From NCBI GenBank assembly GCA_035566435.1, contig DATMRF010000077.1:1-64000 (forward strand): DNA of 64,000 bases, in the 5' to 3' direction. Positions 53,442 to 62,419 of this stretch are shown here, one piece after another; position 1 is the first letter of the stretch; each line of letters begins with the position of its first letter. Under the pieces are notes generated by a model. The model was not told the DNA's origin. It made no database searches and saw only the letters and a list, made by a program, of their open reading frames with translations. The stretch comes from DATMRF01 sp035566435 (GTDB taxonomy: Bacteria > Verrucomicrobiota > Verrucomicrobiia > Limisphaerales > UBA8199). The position numbers and the translations under genes are program-made.

Positions 53442-54980
53442 TCAGTATCCGTTGGCCTGTTCAGTGTTCGACTGCCATCCCCCTCCAAGCGCCTTTACCA
53501 ATGTGACGGCCGCGACGAGTTGTTCACCCCGGAGTTGGGTCGCGGCAAATTCAACGTTCAGCTCGGTGCTTTCAGCCGTTGCCACTTCGAGGTAAGTGAT
53601 GAGGCCATCGCGGTATTGGTTGTTGACGATTTCCAGTTGTTTGCGCGCGGCGACCAGGGCGTCGCTCTCCGCCGCGTATTGATTCGCGAGAAGCGTCTGG
53701 GCGGTGAGACTGTCTTCCACCTCCGAGAAAGCACTCAATACCGTTTGGCGGTAGGTTGCGACCATTTCGTCGTAAGTTGCTTTGGCCAGTTGCAGACCGG
53801 CGCGAAGTTTTCCGCCCTCAAAGATCGGAAGGCTTATCGAAGGCCCCACCGCCCATAGCCGGCTGGACCAATTGAACAAGGAGCCTGCATTGAGACTTTC
53901 GAACCCGGCGAGGCCGTTCAACTGAACGCTTGGGAAGAAAGCGGCCTTGGCGACGCCGATACTTGCGTTGGCGGATGCCATCCGGCGTTCTGCGGCGGCG
54001 ATATCAGGTCTCCGCTCGAGCAACGCCGAAGGCAGCTCTGACGGAATCAGGGGAGGGTCACTAGAAAGCGGATGCTCCGGAATATGAAAGCTCGAGGCAG
54101 GCTGGCCAACCAGCAAAGCGAGGGCGTGATCGAATTGAGTCCGTTGGAGCACTACGGAGGGCAACTGCGCCTGCGTGGTCTTGAGAACCGTCTGTGCCTG
54201 AGCCACGTCCAGATCGGACACGGCGCCACCCGTGCGCAGATTGCGGGTCAGCTGCAGTGACTTCGTAAAAACGTCCACGCTGGAAGTAAGTACGGCTTTT
54301 TGTGCATCCAGCGCTCGGAGTGTGAAATAGTCCACCGCTACTTCCGCCTGGATCATCAGTTTGACGGATTCGAGATCGTCCGCGCTGGCCTGAAACTGCG
54401 CCCGTGCCGATTCAACGCTGCGACGGACCCGCCCCCAGAGGTCCACCTCGTAACCGGCGGTCAGCGGCACGTAAAAATCGTTGAAAGTCGCGCTCGTTCC
54501 GAAGGGCTTACCGGTCGCCGTGGAGGGAGCGGTTGGTGAGGTGCGCTGGCGCACGAACGAGCCCGAAGCGGAGAGGTTCGGGAAAAGCCCTGCACGCGCG
54601 ACATTCATTTGCGCCTGGGCTTCGGACAGGCGAGCGACGGCGACCTTGAGCTCTTGATTAGCAGCCAAAGCCTGGCGTTCCAACTCATTCAATTCGCTAT
54701 CACCAAAGACATCCCACCAGTTCCCTTTCGCCAGCCCGGCCTGAGGCTGGGCAATTTTCCAGATGTTCGTTGTGTCCGTAGCCACGACGTTTGTCGCGCC
54801 GGTGTAAGCTGCAGGAATGGAAGTCGCCTCCGGACGCTTGTAATCCGGTCCGACCTTGCAACCCGTGAGAAGGGCGGCTGTTAAGGCAATGATCAGCCCG
54901 AAACGCCACGGGCTCATGTGCGTTCCACACATCGAAGTGGGTGTCACGTTTGCGGTGTGTGATTCTTGAGATCGTTTCAT
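53442..54980 (-). CDS. RND efflux outer-membrane lipoprotein (NodT/OprM type)
   Basis: 512 aa. Lipobox LIIALTAALLTGC, then VGPDYKRPEATSIPAAY, the standard opening of OprM/NodT factors. Two OEP repeats with LERQALAANQELKVAVARLS and TYDEMVATYRQTVLSAFSEV. Forms the trimeric outer-membrane channel of the efflux pump. Last gene of the four-gene operon, starting 6 bp after the adaptor gene. Confidence 0.93.
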   Translation of the reverse strand: MKRSQESHTANVTPTSMCGTHMSPWRFGLIIALTAALLTGCKVGPDYKRPEATSIPAAYTGATNVVATDTTNIWKIAQPQAGLAKGNWWDVFGDSELNELERQALAANQELKVAVARLSEAQAQMNVARAGLFPNLSASGSFVRQRTSPTAPSTATGKPFGTSATFNDFYVPLTAGYEVDLWGRVRRSVESARAQFQASADDLESVKLMIQAEVAVDYFTLRALDAQKAVLTSSVDVFTKSLQLTRNLRTGGAVSDLDVAQAQTVLKTTQAQLPSVVLQRTQFDHALALLVGQPASSFHIPEHPLSSDPPLIPSELPSALLERRPDIAAAERRMASANASIGVAKAAFFPSVQLNGLAGFESLNAGSLFNWSSRLWAVGPSISLPIFEGGKLRAGLQLAKATYDEMVATYRQTVLSAFSEVEDSLTAQTLLANQYAAESDALVAARKQLEIVNNQYRDGLITYLEVATAESTELNVEFAATQLRGEQLVAAVTLVKALGGGWQSNTEQANGY

Positions 54981-54986
54981 AACTGC

Positions 54987-56297
54987 TCATTTCGATGCGA
55001 CCGAGTTGGTCGGTTGCGCGATTCGTACCTTCAGACCGTTGACAAGAGAATCAGTAGGATTGGCGATGACACGATCTGTTGGTGCGACGCCACCGGTGAC
55101 TTCGATCGTTTGTCCGAAATCACGCCCGACTTGAACCGCACGCAGTTGAACGGTGTCATTTGAACCCACTACCCCAACTTGCAGGCCCTTGGTGCGAAAC
55201 ACTAAAGCACTCGAGGGTAAGGTAAGAGGCGGGTCGGGATTATTGTCTTTGAAAGTGAGCTCACCGTAGCTATAGGGCAGAATTTGATTTTTCGAGTTGT
55301 CCACTTCGAGCTCTACCAGCAGCGTTCGCGAGGTTGTCGAAATCGACTCTGAGGTTGTGGTTACGTTCGCTTCAAAGGACCGTCCTGGAGTCGCTGGAGT
55401 GGTCAGGGTCGCGGTGTGGCCGGGAGCAATACCTTGCGCGTAAGATTCGGGCACCCGCACATACACCCGGAGCTTTTCGGTTTGGGCGATATGGAACAAC
55501 TCCTTCCCACCGCTGCCCGCCACGATGAGGTCGCCGATATCGGTGTTGCGCAAAGTAATAGTGCCAGCGAACGGCGCGACCACACGCTGGAACGAGACTA
55601 ACTCCTGCAACCGCCTCATGTTGGCGCGGTCCGCTTCGACGCTGGCGGCCGCCGTTTCCCTCGCGGCAGCTTTCTCCGCCGCCGCCTGCTCCGAAACCGA
55701 GGCTGTTTTCAGCAATTCTTTCCAGCGGTTATCGGTAATCTCGGCCAGATGCAGATTGGCTTGCGCCAAAACGAGTTGAGCTCTGGCTTGTGCCAATTGC
55801 TGGTCCAAATCCGGGGTTTCGATTTCGCCCAACAACTGGCCGGCCTTGACGTGCGCCCCGATGTCAGCCACCCAGTCTTTCAAGTAACCATTCGCGCGCG
55901 CATAAATAGAGGCCTCTCTCCAGGGTCGAATTTCTGCGGGCAGGGTTAAACCATTGCCGCCTTTTTCTGGCGTGGGCGACACGAGGGATACGGTTGGGAT
56001 CGCCAGTTGGTTCATGTCCGCCACCGCAGTTCTGCCCTGGCGCCACCGAGGGATAAAGCCAAGGACAAGCCCCGCAATTAAAACCGCGGCACCGGCACAG
56101 AACGCGATAACGCGACGCTTGCCTCGAGGTTTTCCGGCCTGTTCCCAGGTCACCCCAGTCGGCTGGTTTCCGCTGGTCGAGAGAACGGAACCCGGCGCCT
56201 CTGCGGCGCTGGTGCCCACGTTTCTGCGGGCCTGTGTGTCGTCCAGGCCGTTGCTCGATACGCCTGGTCCGTTTTGCTGAAGTTCAACTTTATTCAT
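54987..56297 (-). CDS. RND efflux periplasmic adaptor
   Basis: 436 aa. One N-terminal membrane anchor (VIAFCAGAAVLIAGLVLGFI), a lipoyl/barrel-sandwich hybrid domain (YLKDWVADIGAHVKAGQLLG), an alpha-hairpin rich in Ala/Gln/Glu, and a beta-barrel with VAPFAGTITLRNTDIGDLIV. It bridges pump and outer-membrane channel. Lies 6 bp after the permease gene and 6 bp before the channel gene. Confidence 0.93.
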   Translation of the reverse strand: MNKVELQQNGPGVSSNGLDDTQARRNVGTSAAEAPGSVLSTSGNQPTGVTWEQAGKPRGKRRVIAFCAGAAVLIAGLVLGFIPRWRQGRTAVADMNQLAIPTVSLVSPTPEKGGNGLTLPAEIRPWREASIYARANGYLKDWVADIGAHVKAGQLLGEIETPDLDQQLAQARAQLVLAQANLHLAEITDNRWKELLKTASVSEQAAAEKAAARETAAASVEADRANMRRLQELVSFQRVVAPFAGTITLRNTDIGDLIVAGSGGKELFHIAQTEKLRVYVRVPESYAQGIAPGHTATLTTPATPGRSFEANVTTTSESISTTSRTLLVELEVDNSKNQILPYSYGELTFKDNNPDPPLTLPSSALVFRTKGLQVGVVGSNDTVQLRAVQVGRDFGQTIEVTGGVAPTDRVIANPTDSLVNGLKVRIAQPTNSVASK

Positions 56298-56303
56298 AAC
56301 TTC

Positions 56304-59300
56304 TTAGGTGGTGGCAGGGACAACCAACGTCCCGGCTGATTGTTCGTATGTGTCGGATTTGCTCTTTTGCGCCGCGGGTGCTTTTCTGTGCAGGACGCTG
56401 AACACGACCGGCACGAAGAACAGCGTGGCAAAGGTGGCGACCACGAGGCCGCCGATGACCGACCGGCCCAGAGGCGCGTTTTGCTCGCCGCCTTCTCCCA
56501 AACCGAGTGCCATCGGCACCATGCCGATAATCATGGCGAGGGCGGTCATCAGCACCGGCCGCAAACGCCCGGTGCCCGCCTCCCAGGCCGCCTGCAGCGG
56601 CGGCATGCCCTCCTGCCGGTGGTTGCGAGCGAAGGTGACCACGAGAACGGAGTTGGCGGTAGCTACACCGAGGCACATGATGGCGCCCATCATTGCCGGC
56701 ACGCTCAAGGTCGTGCCGGTGACGTATAGTCCCCAAACCACGCCTGCCAGCGCGCCGGTCAGCGCCGTCAAAATGATGAACGGGTCTAGCCAGCTTTGGA
56801 AATTGACCACGAGAAGCAAATAGATGAGCGCGATCGCCATCACCAGGCCGACGCCCAAACCTCGGAAACTGGAAGCCATCGTCTCCGCCTGGCCGCGCAA
56901 CAGGATCGAGCTTCCCTTCGGCAGGTTCTTTTGAGCTTCGGCGATGATGGGCTTGATATCCTTGAGCATGCCGCCAAGGTCGCGATTGCCGACGCTGCCG
57001 AAAACATCTACGACCGGCACCAGGTTGTAGTGCGAGTAAATCGGCTGGCTGTTTGTGCGGGTAAAGGAGGCGACATTTGCCAGCAATTGTTCATCGCCGG
57101 TGCCCGGCACGCCGGCTGTAATTGGCATCGAATTGAGATCGGAGAGTGACGTCATCCGATACTCCGGCACGCGGACATTGAGGAGATATTGGACGCCCAC
57201 GTACGAATCGAGCCAGAACGTAGGCTGGACTTGGGTGCTACCGCTCAGATTCAGCAGGACCGAACCGGCAATGTCGCGTTCCGAAAGGCCGAGTTCGGAA
57301 GCTTTGGTCCGGTCGATGGCGACTTGAAACCGCGGCAAATCGGACGCCTGCTGAACCCGCACGTCCACTGCTCCAGGCACATGCCGTATTTTGTCGGCGA
57401 TGCTGGCAGCGATCTGCTGGTTAGCGGCCAGATCCCGGCCCAGCACCTGAACATCGAACGGCGCGGGCAGGCCAAAATTGATTGTCTCACTAACGATGTC
57501 GGCTGGAAGAAAATAGAAAGTGACTCCTGGAAACTCGCGATTGAGCGCGAGGCGCAAGTTCCTGACATAATCCGGCGTCGGCCGATGACCGGTACGCAAC
57601 GAGACGATAATGTCCGCGTCCGCCGGTCCGGAAATGCCGCTGTCGTTATAGCTCAGGTTGATGCCCGAGATGGGCAGGCCAATATTGTCGATGAGGCCCG
57701 CCAGCTCTTTTGCGGGGATTTGGCGGCGAATTGCGTTCTCGACCCGGTCAACCAGGACGGCGCTTTCTTCAATCCGCGTGCCGGTACGGGCGCGAACGTG
57801 CAATCGGAAAATTCCGGCGTCAACGCTCGGGAAGAAATCCTGTCCCAGAAACGGCACCAGGAACAAAGAGCCGACGCAAAACGCGAGGAAGAGAACGGCG
57901 AAAGCAAGGCGATGTTGCAAGATAAGTCCGAGCAATTTGTGATAGCCCTGGCGGAAACGGTCAAAAGCGCTCTCGAAGGCTTGCTGCAACCGAACGAACG
58001 GCCGAATCCAGGGCGAAACTCGCGCCGCCTCAGTGTGCGCCTGGTGATTTACATTCCCTTCGAACCACATCACCAATGTGGGCACGAGAGTTCGCGACAA
58101 TACATACGACGCCAGCACTGCGAATACGACAGCCTCCGCCAGTGGCGCGAACAAGTAGCCCGCAACGCCCGTGAGAAAGAACATCGGAACAAAGACGATA
58201 CATATGCAAAGCGTGGACACCATCGCGGGCAGAGCGATTTCGCCAGCACCGACGATAATCCCGTTCTCCAGGGTTTCTCCTGCGCGGAGGTGCCGCTCAA
58301 CGTTCTCAATCGTCACGGTTGCATCGTCCACGAGAATACCCACGGCCAACGCCAGGCCGCCCAATGTCATCAGGTTGATGGTTTGTCCGATCGCGCTGAG
58401 GATGGCCAGAGAAGCCAGTACTGACAGGGGAATGGAGATGGCAATGATCAGTGTGCTTCTCCATGAGCCCAGGAACAGCAGGATCATCAAGGCGGTTAAC
58501 GCCGCCGCAATGGCTCCTTCCCTGGCCACGCCCGCGACTGCAGCCAGCACGAAAATGGACTGATCGGCAAATTGCTTCACGACCAGGTTGTCCGTCACGG
58601 TTTTCATCACCTTAGCCATCGCTGCCTTCACGCCGGCGGCCACTTGAAGAGTGGAAGCGGTGCCATTCTTGAGGACGGTCAACATCGTGCTGCGGACCCC
58701 GTCCTGTCGCACGACGTTCTGCTGAGGCATATAGCCGTCTCGGACCTGCGCCACGTCCCGAACGCGAATGACCGCTCCATCAATCGTTTTGATCGGCAGG
58801 TCGTTCAATCGAGCAATCAGATCCGGGCTCGTATTGAGGTCAATCGGGTATTCGTTGCTTCCAATTTTCGCCGTGCCGCTCGGATACACCAGGTTCTGGG
58901 AGATGAGCGCGTTGACAACGTCCTGTTGCGAAAGGTTTTGAGCTTCCAAAGCCTTGGGATCCAGGTCCACGGAGACGACGCGCTGCTTGCCCCCATAGGG
59001 GTATGGAATTCCAACGCCCGGCACGCTAATGAGCCCCACGCGGATCGTATTCAGGGCCACATCAAATGTCTGTTGCTCTGAGAGAGTTGGACTACTGATC
59101 CCATATTGAAGAATCGGAACGGTTGACGCGTTATATGCAATTACCAGCGGTGGGGTGGTGCCTGGCGGAAGCTGTTTCAGGATGGTTTGGCATTCGGCGG
59201 TGACCTCGGCCACGGCTCCATCCGCCGTAACTCCACGCTGAAAGAAGATTTTGACCACACCCACGCCATCGTAGGAAGTGGACTCAATGTGCTCGATATT

Positions 59301-59528
59301 GTTTACCGTCGTGGTCAGGGCGCGTTCGTCCGTATAAACCAGGCGCTGCTCGATGTCCTTTGCGCTAAGGCCGGTGTATTGCCACACGACGCTTACCACC
59401 GGGATGTTTATGGCCGGGAAGATGTCTGTCGGCGTGCGCAACAGCACGAACGGCGTCAACAGCAGCAGCAGCAAAGCGGCAACAACGAAAGTGTAAGGCC
59501 GGCGCAAGGCTAGACGAATGATCCACAT
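56304..59528 (-). CDS. RND efflux permease (AcrB/MdtB-like)
   Basis: 1074 aa, twelve helices and two large periplasmic loops. Starts WIIRLALRRPYTFVVAALLL; porter motifs PTDIFPAINIPVVSVVWQYT; helix 4 proton-relay Asp pair in LAVGILVDDATVTIENVERH; second half GGLVVATFATLFFVPVVFSV. Closest to multidrug/bile or metal-type HAE/HME pumps; no CzcA metal-specific signature could be fixed. Proton-driven export with the downstream adaptor and channel. Confidence 0.93.
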   Translation of the reverse strand: MWIIRLALRRPYTFVVAALLLLLLTPFVLLRTPTDIFPAINIPVVSVVWQYTGLSAKDIEQRLVYTDERALTTTVNNIEHIESTSYDGVGVVKIFFQRGVTADGAVAEVTAECQTILKQLPPGTTPPLVIAYNASTVPILQYGISSPTLSEQQTFDVALNTIRVGLISVPGVGIPYPYGGKQRVVSVDLDPKALEAQNLSQQDVVNALISQNLVYPSGTAKIGSNEYPIDLNTSPDLIARLNDLPIKTIDGAVIRVRDVAQVRDGYMPQQNVVRQDGVRSTMLTVLKNGTASTLQVAAGVKAAMAKVMKTVTDNLVVKQFADQSIFVLAAVAGVAREGAIAAALTALMILLFLGSWRSTLIIAISIPLSVLASLAILSAIGQTINLMTLGGLALAVGILVDDATVTIENVERHLRAGETLENGIIVGAGEIALPAMVSTLCICIVFVPMFFLTGVAGYLFAPLAEAVVFAVLASYVLSRTLVPTLVMWFEGNVNHQAHTEAARVSPWIRPFVRLQQAFESAFDRFRQGYHKLLGLILQHRLAFAVLFLAFCVGSLFLVPFLGQDFFPSVDAGIFRLHVRARTGTRIEESAVLVDRVENAIRRQIPAKELAGLIDNIGLPISGINLSYNDSGISGPADADIIVSLRTGHRPTPDYVRNLRLALNREFPGVTFYFLPADIVSETINFGLPAPFDVQVLGRDLAANQQIAASIADKIRHVPGAVDVRVQQASDLPRFQVAIDRTKASELGLSERDIAGSVLLNLSGSTQVQPTFWLDSYVGVQYLLNVRVPEYRMTSLSDLNSMPITAGVPGTGDEQLLANVASFTRTNSQPIYSHYNLVPVVDVFGSVGNRDLGGMLKDIKPIIAEAQKNLPKGSSILLRGQAETMASSFRGLGVGLVMAIALIYLLLVVNFQSWLDPFIILTALTGALAGVVWGLYVTGTTLSVPAMMGAIMCLGVATANSVLVVTFARNHRQEGMPPLQAAWEAGTGRLRPVLMTALAMIIGMVPMALGLGEGGEQNAPLGRSVIGGLVVATFATLFFVPVVFSVLHRKAPAAQKSKSDTYEQSAGTLVVPATT

Positions 59529-59540
59529 ACAAGTTTCTCC

Positions 59541-59954
59541 TTAGTTTGAGTGCAGACGGTTAAGCTCGAGGGCCTGCCGGACTGCGTTGAGCAAGTCTTC
59601 GTCGCTACAAGGTTTGCGAAGAAAGCCCACGGCGCCCAGGTGCATTGCCTGGCGCCGTGTGGCCTCATCCCCGTGGGCCGTGAGGAAAACCGTGGGCAAA
59701 GGCGGCTTAATGCGCTCCAGCCCTTCCTGCAGGGCCATCCCACCCATCCCAGGCATTTTTACGTCCAGAATGAGGCAGTCCATCTCCGGGAGCCGTCCCG
59801 AAAGCAGGAATGCTTCGGCTGAATCAAAACCTTCCGCGCGGTAGCCAACGGACCTTAACAGGGATTGCAGGGCCTCCCGCACCGACTCGTCGTCGTCCAC
59901 AACCGCCACGCGGGGTTTGCCCGATCCGGTTGAGTCTGCTTTCGTTTCATTCAT
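59541..59954 (-). CDS. Receiver-only response regulator, first gene of the RND operon
   Basis: 137 aa, a FixJ-type receiver with no output domain: VAVVDDDESVREALQSLLRS, phospho-Asp in CLILDVKMPGMGG, Thr/Ala in VFLTAHGD, Lys in FLRKPCSD. It ends 12 bp before the permease start, so it is co-expressed with the pump. It may act as a phosphate sink or adaptor for the FixL/FixJ-like pair upstream (60134-61938), whose receiver it resembles. ATG 59954 lies at the end of promoter cassette copy B. Confidence 0.9.
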   Translation of the reverse strand: MNETKADSTGSGKPRVAVVDDDESVREALQSLLRSVGYRAEGFDSAEAFLLSGRLPEMDCLILDVKMPGMGGMALQEGLERIKPPLPTVFLTAHGDEATRRQAMHLGAVGFLRKPCSDEDLLNAVRQALELNRLHSN

Positions 59955-60040
59955 CGGGAAACGTTAGCGCCCGGGCCGTGGTGGATTCCATTATACCTTG
60001 GCTTGATCCCCTTCATACCGGCGCAAAACTTGCAGCACGG
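59945..60040 (-). promoter_or_regulatory. Duplicated promoter/leader cassette, copy B
   Basis: Minus-strand TATAAT at 59995-59990, about 36 nt before ATG 59954, in a block nearly identical to 47903-47992, including the CTTGATCCC and ATTCCATTATACC (plus-strand) segments. It should drive the receiver/RND operon. Confidence 0.65.
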
Positions 60041-60092
60041 CACGGGTTTTCAGCCGGGAGTGCGAGGAGGATCCCGGACGTGGGAGAATAGA

Positions 60093-60107
60093 CGTGCGTG
60101 GCGCACG
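60093..60107 (-). terminator. Hairpin after the FixJ-like gene
   Basis: CGTGCG-TGG-CGCACG with perfect 6-bp arms 26 bp beyond the stop of the 60134 gene. The following minus-strand sequence (TCTATTCT) is only weakly T-rich, so termination is tentative. Confidence 0.35.
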
Positions 60108-60133
60108 CCTGCTGTGCTGGGCTAAGCTAGACT

Positions 60134-60769
60134 TTACTGCTCAGCTTCGATGCCGAGCTTCTCGGCAAAGCGCACCAGGTCGGCGAGAGAAACGGCTTGC
60201 ATCTTTTTCATGGCGCTGGCGCGTTGAATTTTCACAGTGATCTCGGTCGTGCCCAATTCGGAGGCAATTTGCTTGTTCAACATGCCGCGCACAACCAGAG
60301 CCATCACCTCACGCTCGCGCTCCGTGAGCGAATCATGACGGGCGCGCAAATCAGCCTGCTCGGTCCGCAACTTCAGCGCAACGCGGTCGCGCTCGATGGC
60401 TTGTTGGACGGCATCCAGCAAATCCTGGTCGCGAAAGGGCTTCGTCAAAAATTCAACCGCTCCCTGTTTCATCGCGCGCACGCTCATCGGAATGTCCCCG
60501 TGACCGGTGATGAAGATGATGGGGATGACCTTGCCCTGGGCGCCCAATTCGCGCTGGAGTTCCAAGCCGCTCAGGCCGGGCAGCCGAATGTCCAGCACCA
60601 GACACGCCGGAGCGTTTGGCCGTTGATGTTTCAGGAAGGCCTGGGCCGAGGAAAACAGCTCGACCCGAAGTCCAATCGAACGGAACAGGCTGCTGAGCGA
60701 TTCGCGCACCGATGCGTCATCATCGACCACAAATACCATCGAATCAGTAGGTTGGCTTGGGCGCGTCAT
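60134..60769 (-). CDS. FixJ-type response regulator (REC-LuxR HTH)
   Basis: 211 aa. Receiver with DDDASVRESLSSLFRS, phospho-Asp in CLVLDIRLPGLSG, Thr in IFITGHGD, Lys in FLTKPFRDQD; Q-linker; LuxR-type HTH with LTEREREVMALVVRGMLNKQ and SELGTTEITVKIQRASAMKK. Translationally coupled to the kinase gene (ATGA at 60766-60769), so they form a FixL/FixJ-like pair. Divergence from the efflux operon is nil: both point the same way, 180 bp apart, making the pump a plausible target. Confidence 0.93.
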   Translation of the reverse strand: MTRPSQPTDSMVFVVDDDASVRESLSSLFRSIGLRVELFSSAQAFLKHQRPNAPACLVLDIRLPGLSGLELQRELGAQGKVIPIIFITGHGDIPMSVRAMKQGAVEFLTKPFRDQDLLDAVQQAIERDRVALKLRTEQADLRARHDSLTEREREVMALVVRGMLNKQIASELGTTEITVKIQRASAMKKMQAVSLADLVRFAEKLGIEAEQ

Positions 60770-61938
60770 TTTGTTTCTCCATTTTCAACGGGCAAGGTGA
60801 ATTGGAAGGTCGCACCCGGCCCGTCGTTTGAGGTCGCCCACAGCCGCCCTCCATGCGCCTCGATAATTGAACGGCAGATCGACAACCCCATGCCCAGGCC
60901 GTTGGGTTTGGTGGTGTAAAATGCGTCGAATAACCGCTCGACCGCTTGCGAGCCGATGCCGACACCTGTGTCTTTCACAGTGACCCGCACCGCGGAAGGC
61001 TGCACCTGCTCGCTCCGAATCGAGAGCCGGCGTGGCCGGTCTTTGTTCGCGTTCATTGCTTCTGCGGCATTAATGATGAGGTTGAGCAACACTTGTTGCA
61101 GTTGCACGCGGTCAGCGGTGATGAGCGGAAGGTTAGCCGACAGTTCGGTGTTGAGCGAAACCTTTCGTTGGAGCACCTCGTTGCGGGTCAGTTCCACTAT
61201 CTCATCGATAACCCGGTTCACGTCCAGGCGCGTTCGGTCCGTCTCGCCCTTTTTGAGTAAAGTCCGGATGCGCGCGATGACTTCGCTGGCACGATTTCCG
61301 TCTCGAACAATCCGCAGCAGGGCCTCGCGCGCTTCCTTCAAATCCGGGGGCGCGCCCGCGAGCCAGCGCAAACCGGCATTGGCGTTGGTGACCACACCGG
61401 CCAAAGGTTGGTTCACCTCATGCGCGATCGAGGCGGTGAGTTCACCCATGGTCGTCAACCGTGTCATGTGAGCGAGTTCCGTCTGGGCTTTGTGAAGCGC
61501 GTCCTGTGCCTGGTTGCGTTCGGCAATAGCCCGCTCGAGTTCCTGCACTTTGAGCGCAAGCGTATCGCGCGCCCGGCGGAGTGACTCGGCAGAACTGCGC
61601 TGCGCGGAGCTTAACAGGCCAACGAGCGAGGCCGCGACCGCAAAAAGAACGAGCCGTGGCACCTCGTTCGAATTCGGCAAAAGGGAATGAGTTGGAGGGA
61701 GAAAATAATAATCAAAGGCCAGAACAGAAAGAATTACGGAGAGCAAGCCCGGACCAAATCCACCGAACCAGGCGCTGAGCACGATCGCGCAAGTGAACAC
61801 GGATACAAAAGGAGCGGATTTCCAGCGGTTCTCCAGAAACTCAGAAATGAGGACGGCCAAGCCTACCGCAGCAATGGCCACGCCGTACCGAGTAATGGCC
61901 GGCGGTTTGGACCATGGTGGCCGCTTGAACATCAGCAT
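60766..61938 (-). CDS. Membrane histidine kinase with DUF4118 sensor (KdpD-like) and FixL-type core
   Basis: 390 aa from ATG 61938 (MLMFKRPPW). The open frame runs to 62214, but that part has no family similarity. DUF4118 four-helix sensor (RYGVAIAAVGLAVLISEFLE, FGGFGPGLLSVILSVLAFDY) as in KdpD; a coiled coil; HisKA with His in GELTASIAHEVNQPLAGVV; HATPase_c with N box LLNLIINAAEAM, DTGVGI, and GLGMGLSICRSII. Coupled to the FixJ-like regulator by ATGA overlap. Confidence 0.92.
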   Translation of the reverse strand: MLMFKRPPWSKPPAITRYGVAIAAVGLAVLISEFLENRWKSAPFVSVFTCAIVLSAWFGGFGPGLLSVILSVLAFDYYFLPPTHSLLPNSNEVPRLVLFAVAASLVGLLSSAQRSSAESLRRARDTLALKVQELERAIAERNQAQDALHKAQTELAHMTRLTTMGELTASIAHEVNQPLAGVVTNANAGLRWLAGAPPDLKEAREALLRIVRDGNRASEVIARIRTLLKKGETDRTRLDVNRVIDEIVELTRNEVLQRKVSLNTELSANLPLITADRVQLQQVLLNLIINAAEAMNANKDRPRRLSIRSEQVQPSAVRVTVKDTGVGIGSQAVERLFDAFYTTKPNGLGMGLSICRSIIEAHGGRLWATSNDGPGATFQFTLPVENGETK

Positions 61939-62203
61939 AATTGTGCCTACAAAAGAGACATTAGTCCAATGGCAGCAAGACGGAGAACAAGAAACAAAGT
62001 AAACCCAAAGCGAAGGCAACCAGGAGTAAGCGGAGAGACCGCAGGGCCAAGAAACAAGAGATTGTGGCATCTCTGCCCGCCGCTTGGGAGGGGTGAACGG
62101 AGAGTCAAGAATATGAAAATCGTAATCGTCGGAACAGGGACAATTGGAACGAAGGTCACAGTGGAGGTTGCGCTCGCCTATCTCGGAGCGATCTTTAACC
62201 CAA
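61939..62203. other. Spacer between kinase and broken regulator
   Basis: No gene supported; open frames here are extensions of the kinase frame or short compositional frames. Confidence 0.45.
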
Positions 62204-62419
62204 TTACGGGCCAAATACTGAAACTACACAAAACGAACTGCTAACCCAAACACATGAAACCAACGGAACAAATAGCCTAAAGAGTGACCCCCATCGCCTC
62301 GACCCCGGTCGGCTCCAAGCCTCGTCGGCCATGATTCCATCGCGCACGACGGGATGGTCATCCGCGATCAGAATCCTGGTCCTGGCCTGATTGGGAACTG
62401 GTATTGATTTCGGTTTCAC
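62204..62419 (-). pseudogene. Truncated NarL-type response regulator
   Basis: From GTG 62419 the frame reads TRILIADDHPVVRDGI, the opening of NarL/FixJ-type receivers, then leaves the family (MADEAWSRPGSRRW) and stops at 62204. The phospho-Asp and HTH are absent. It overlaps the end of the kinase fragment at 62358, the normal kinase-regulator arrangement, so a coupled pair lost most of the regulator. Confidence 0.65.

Noticed and set aside
57189..58424. 411-aa plus-strand ORF antisense to the RND permease
   Set aside because: Complete overlap with a clear permease gene; Gln/Arg/His-rich antisense translation.
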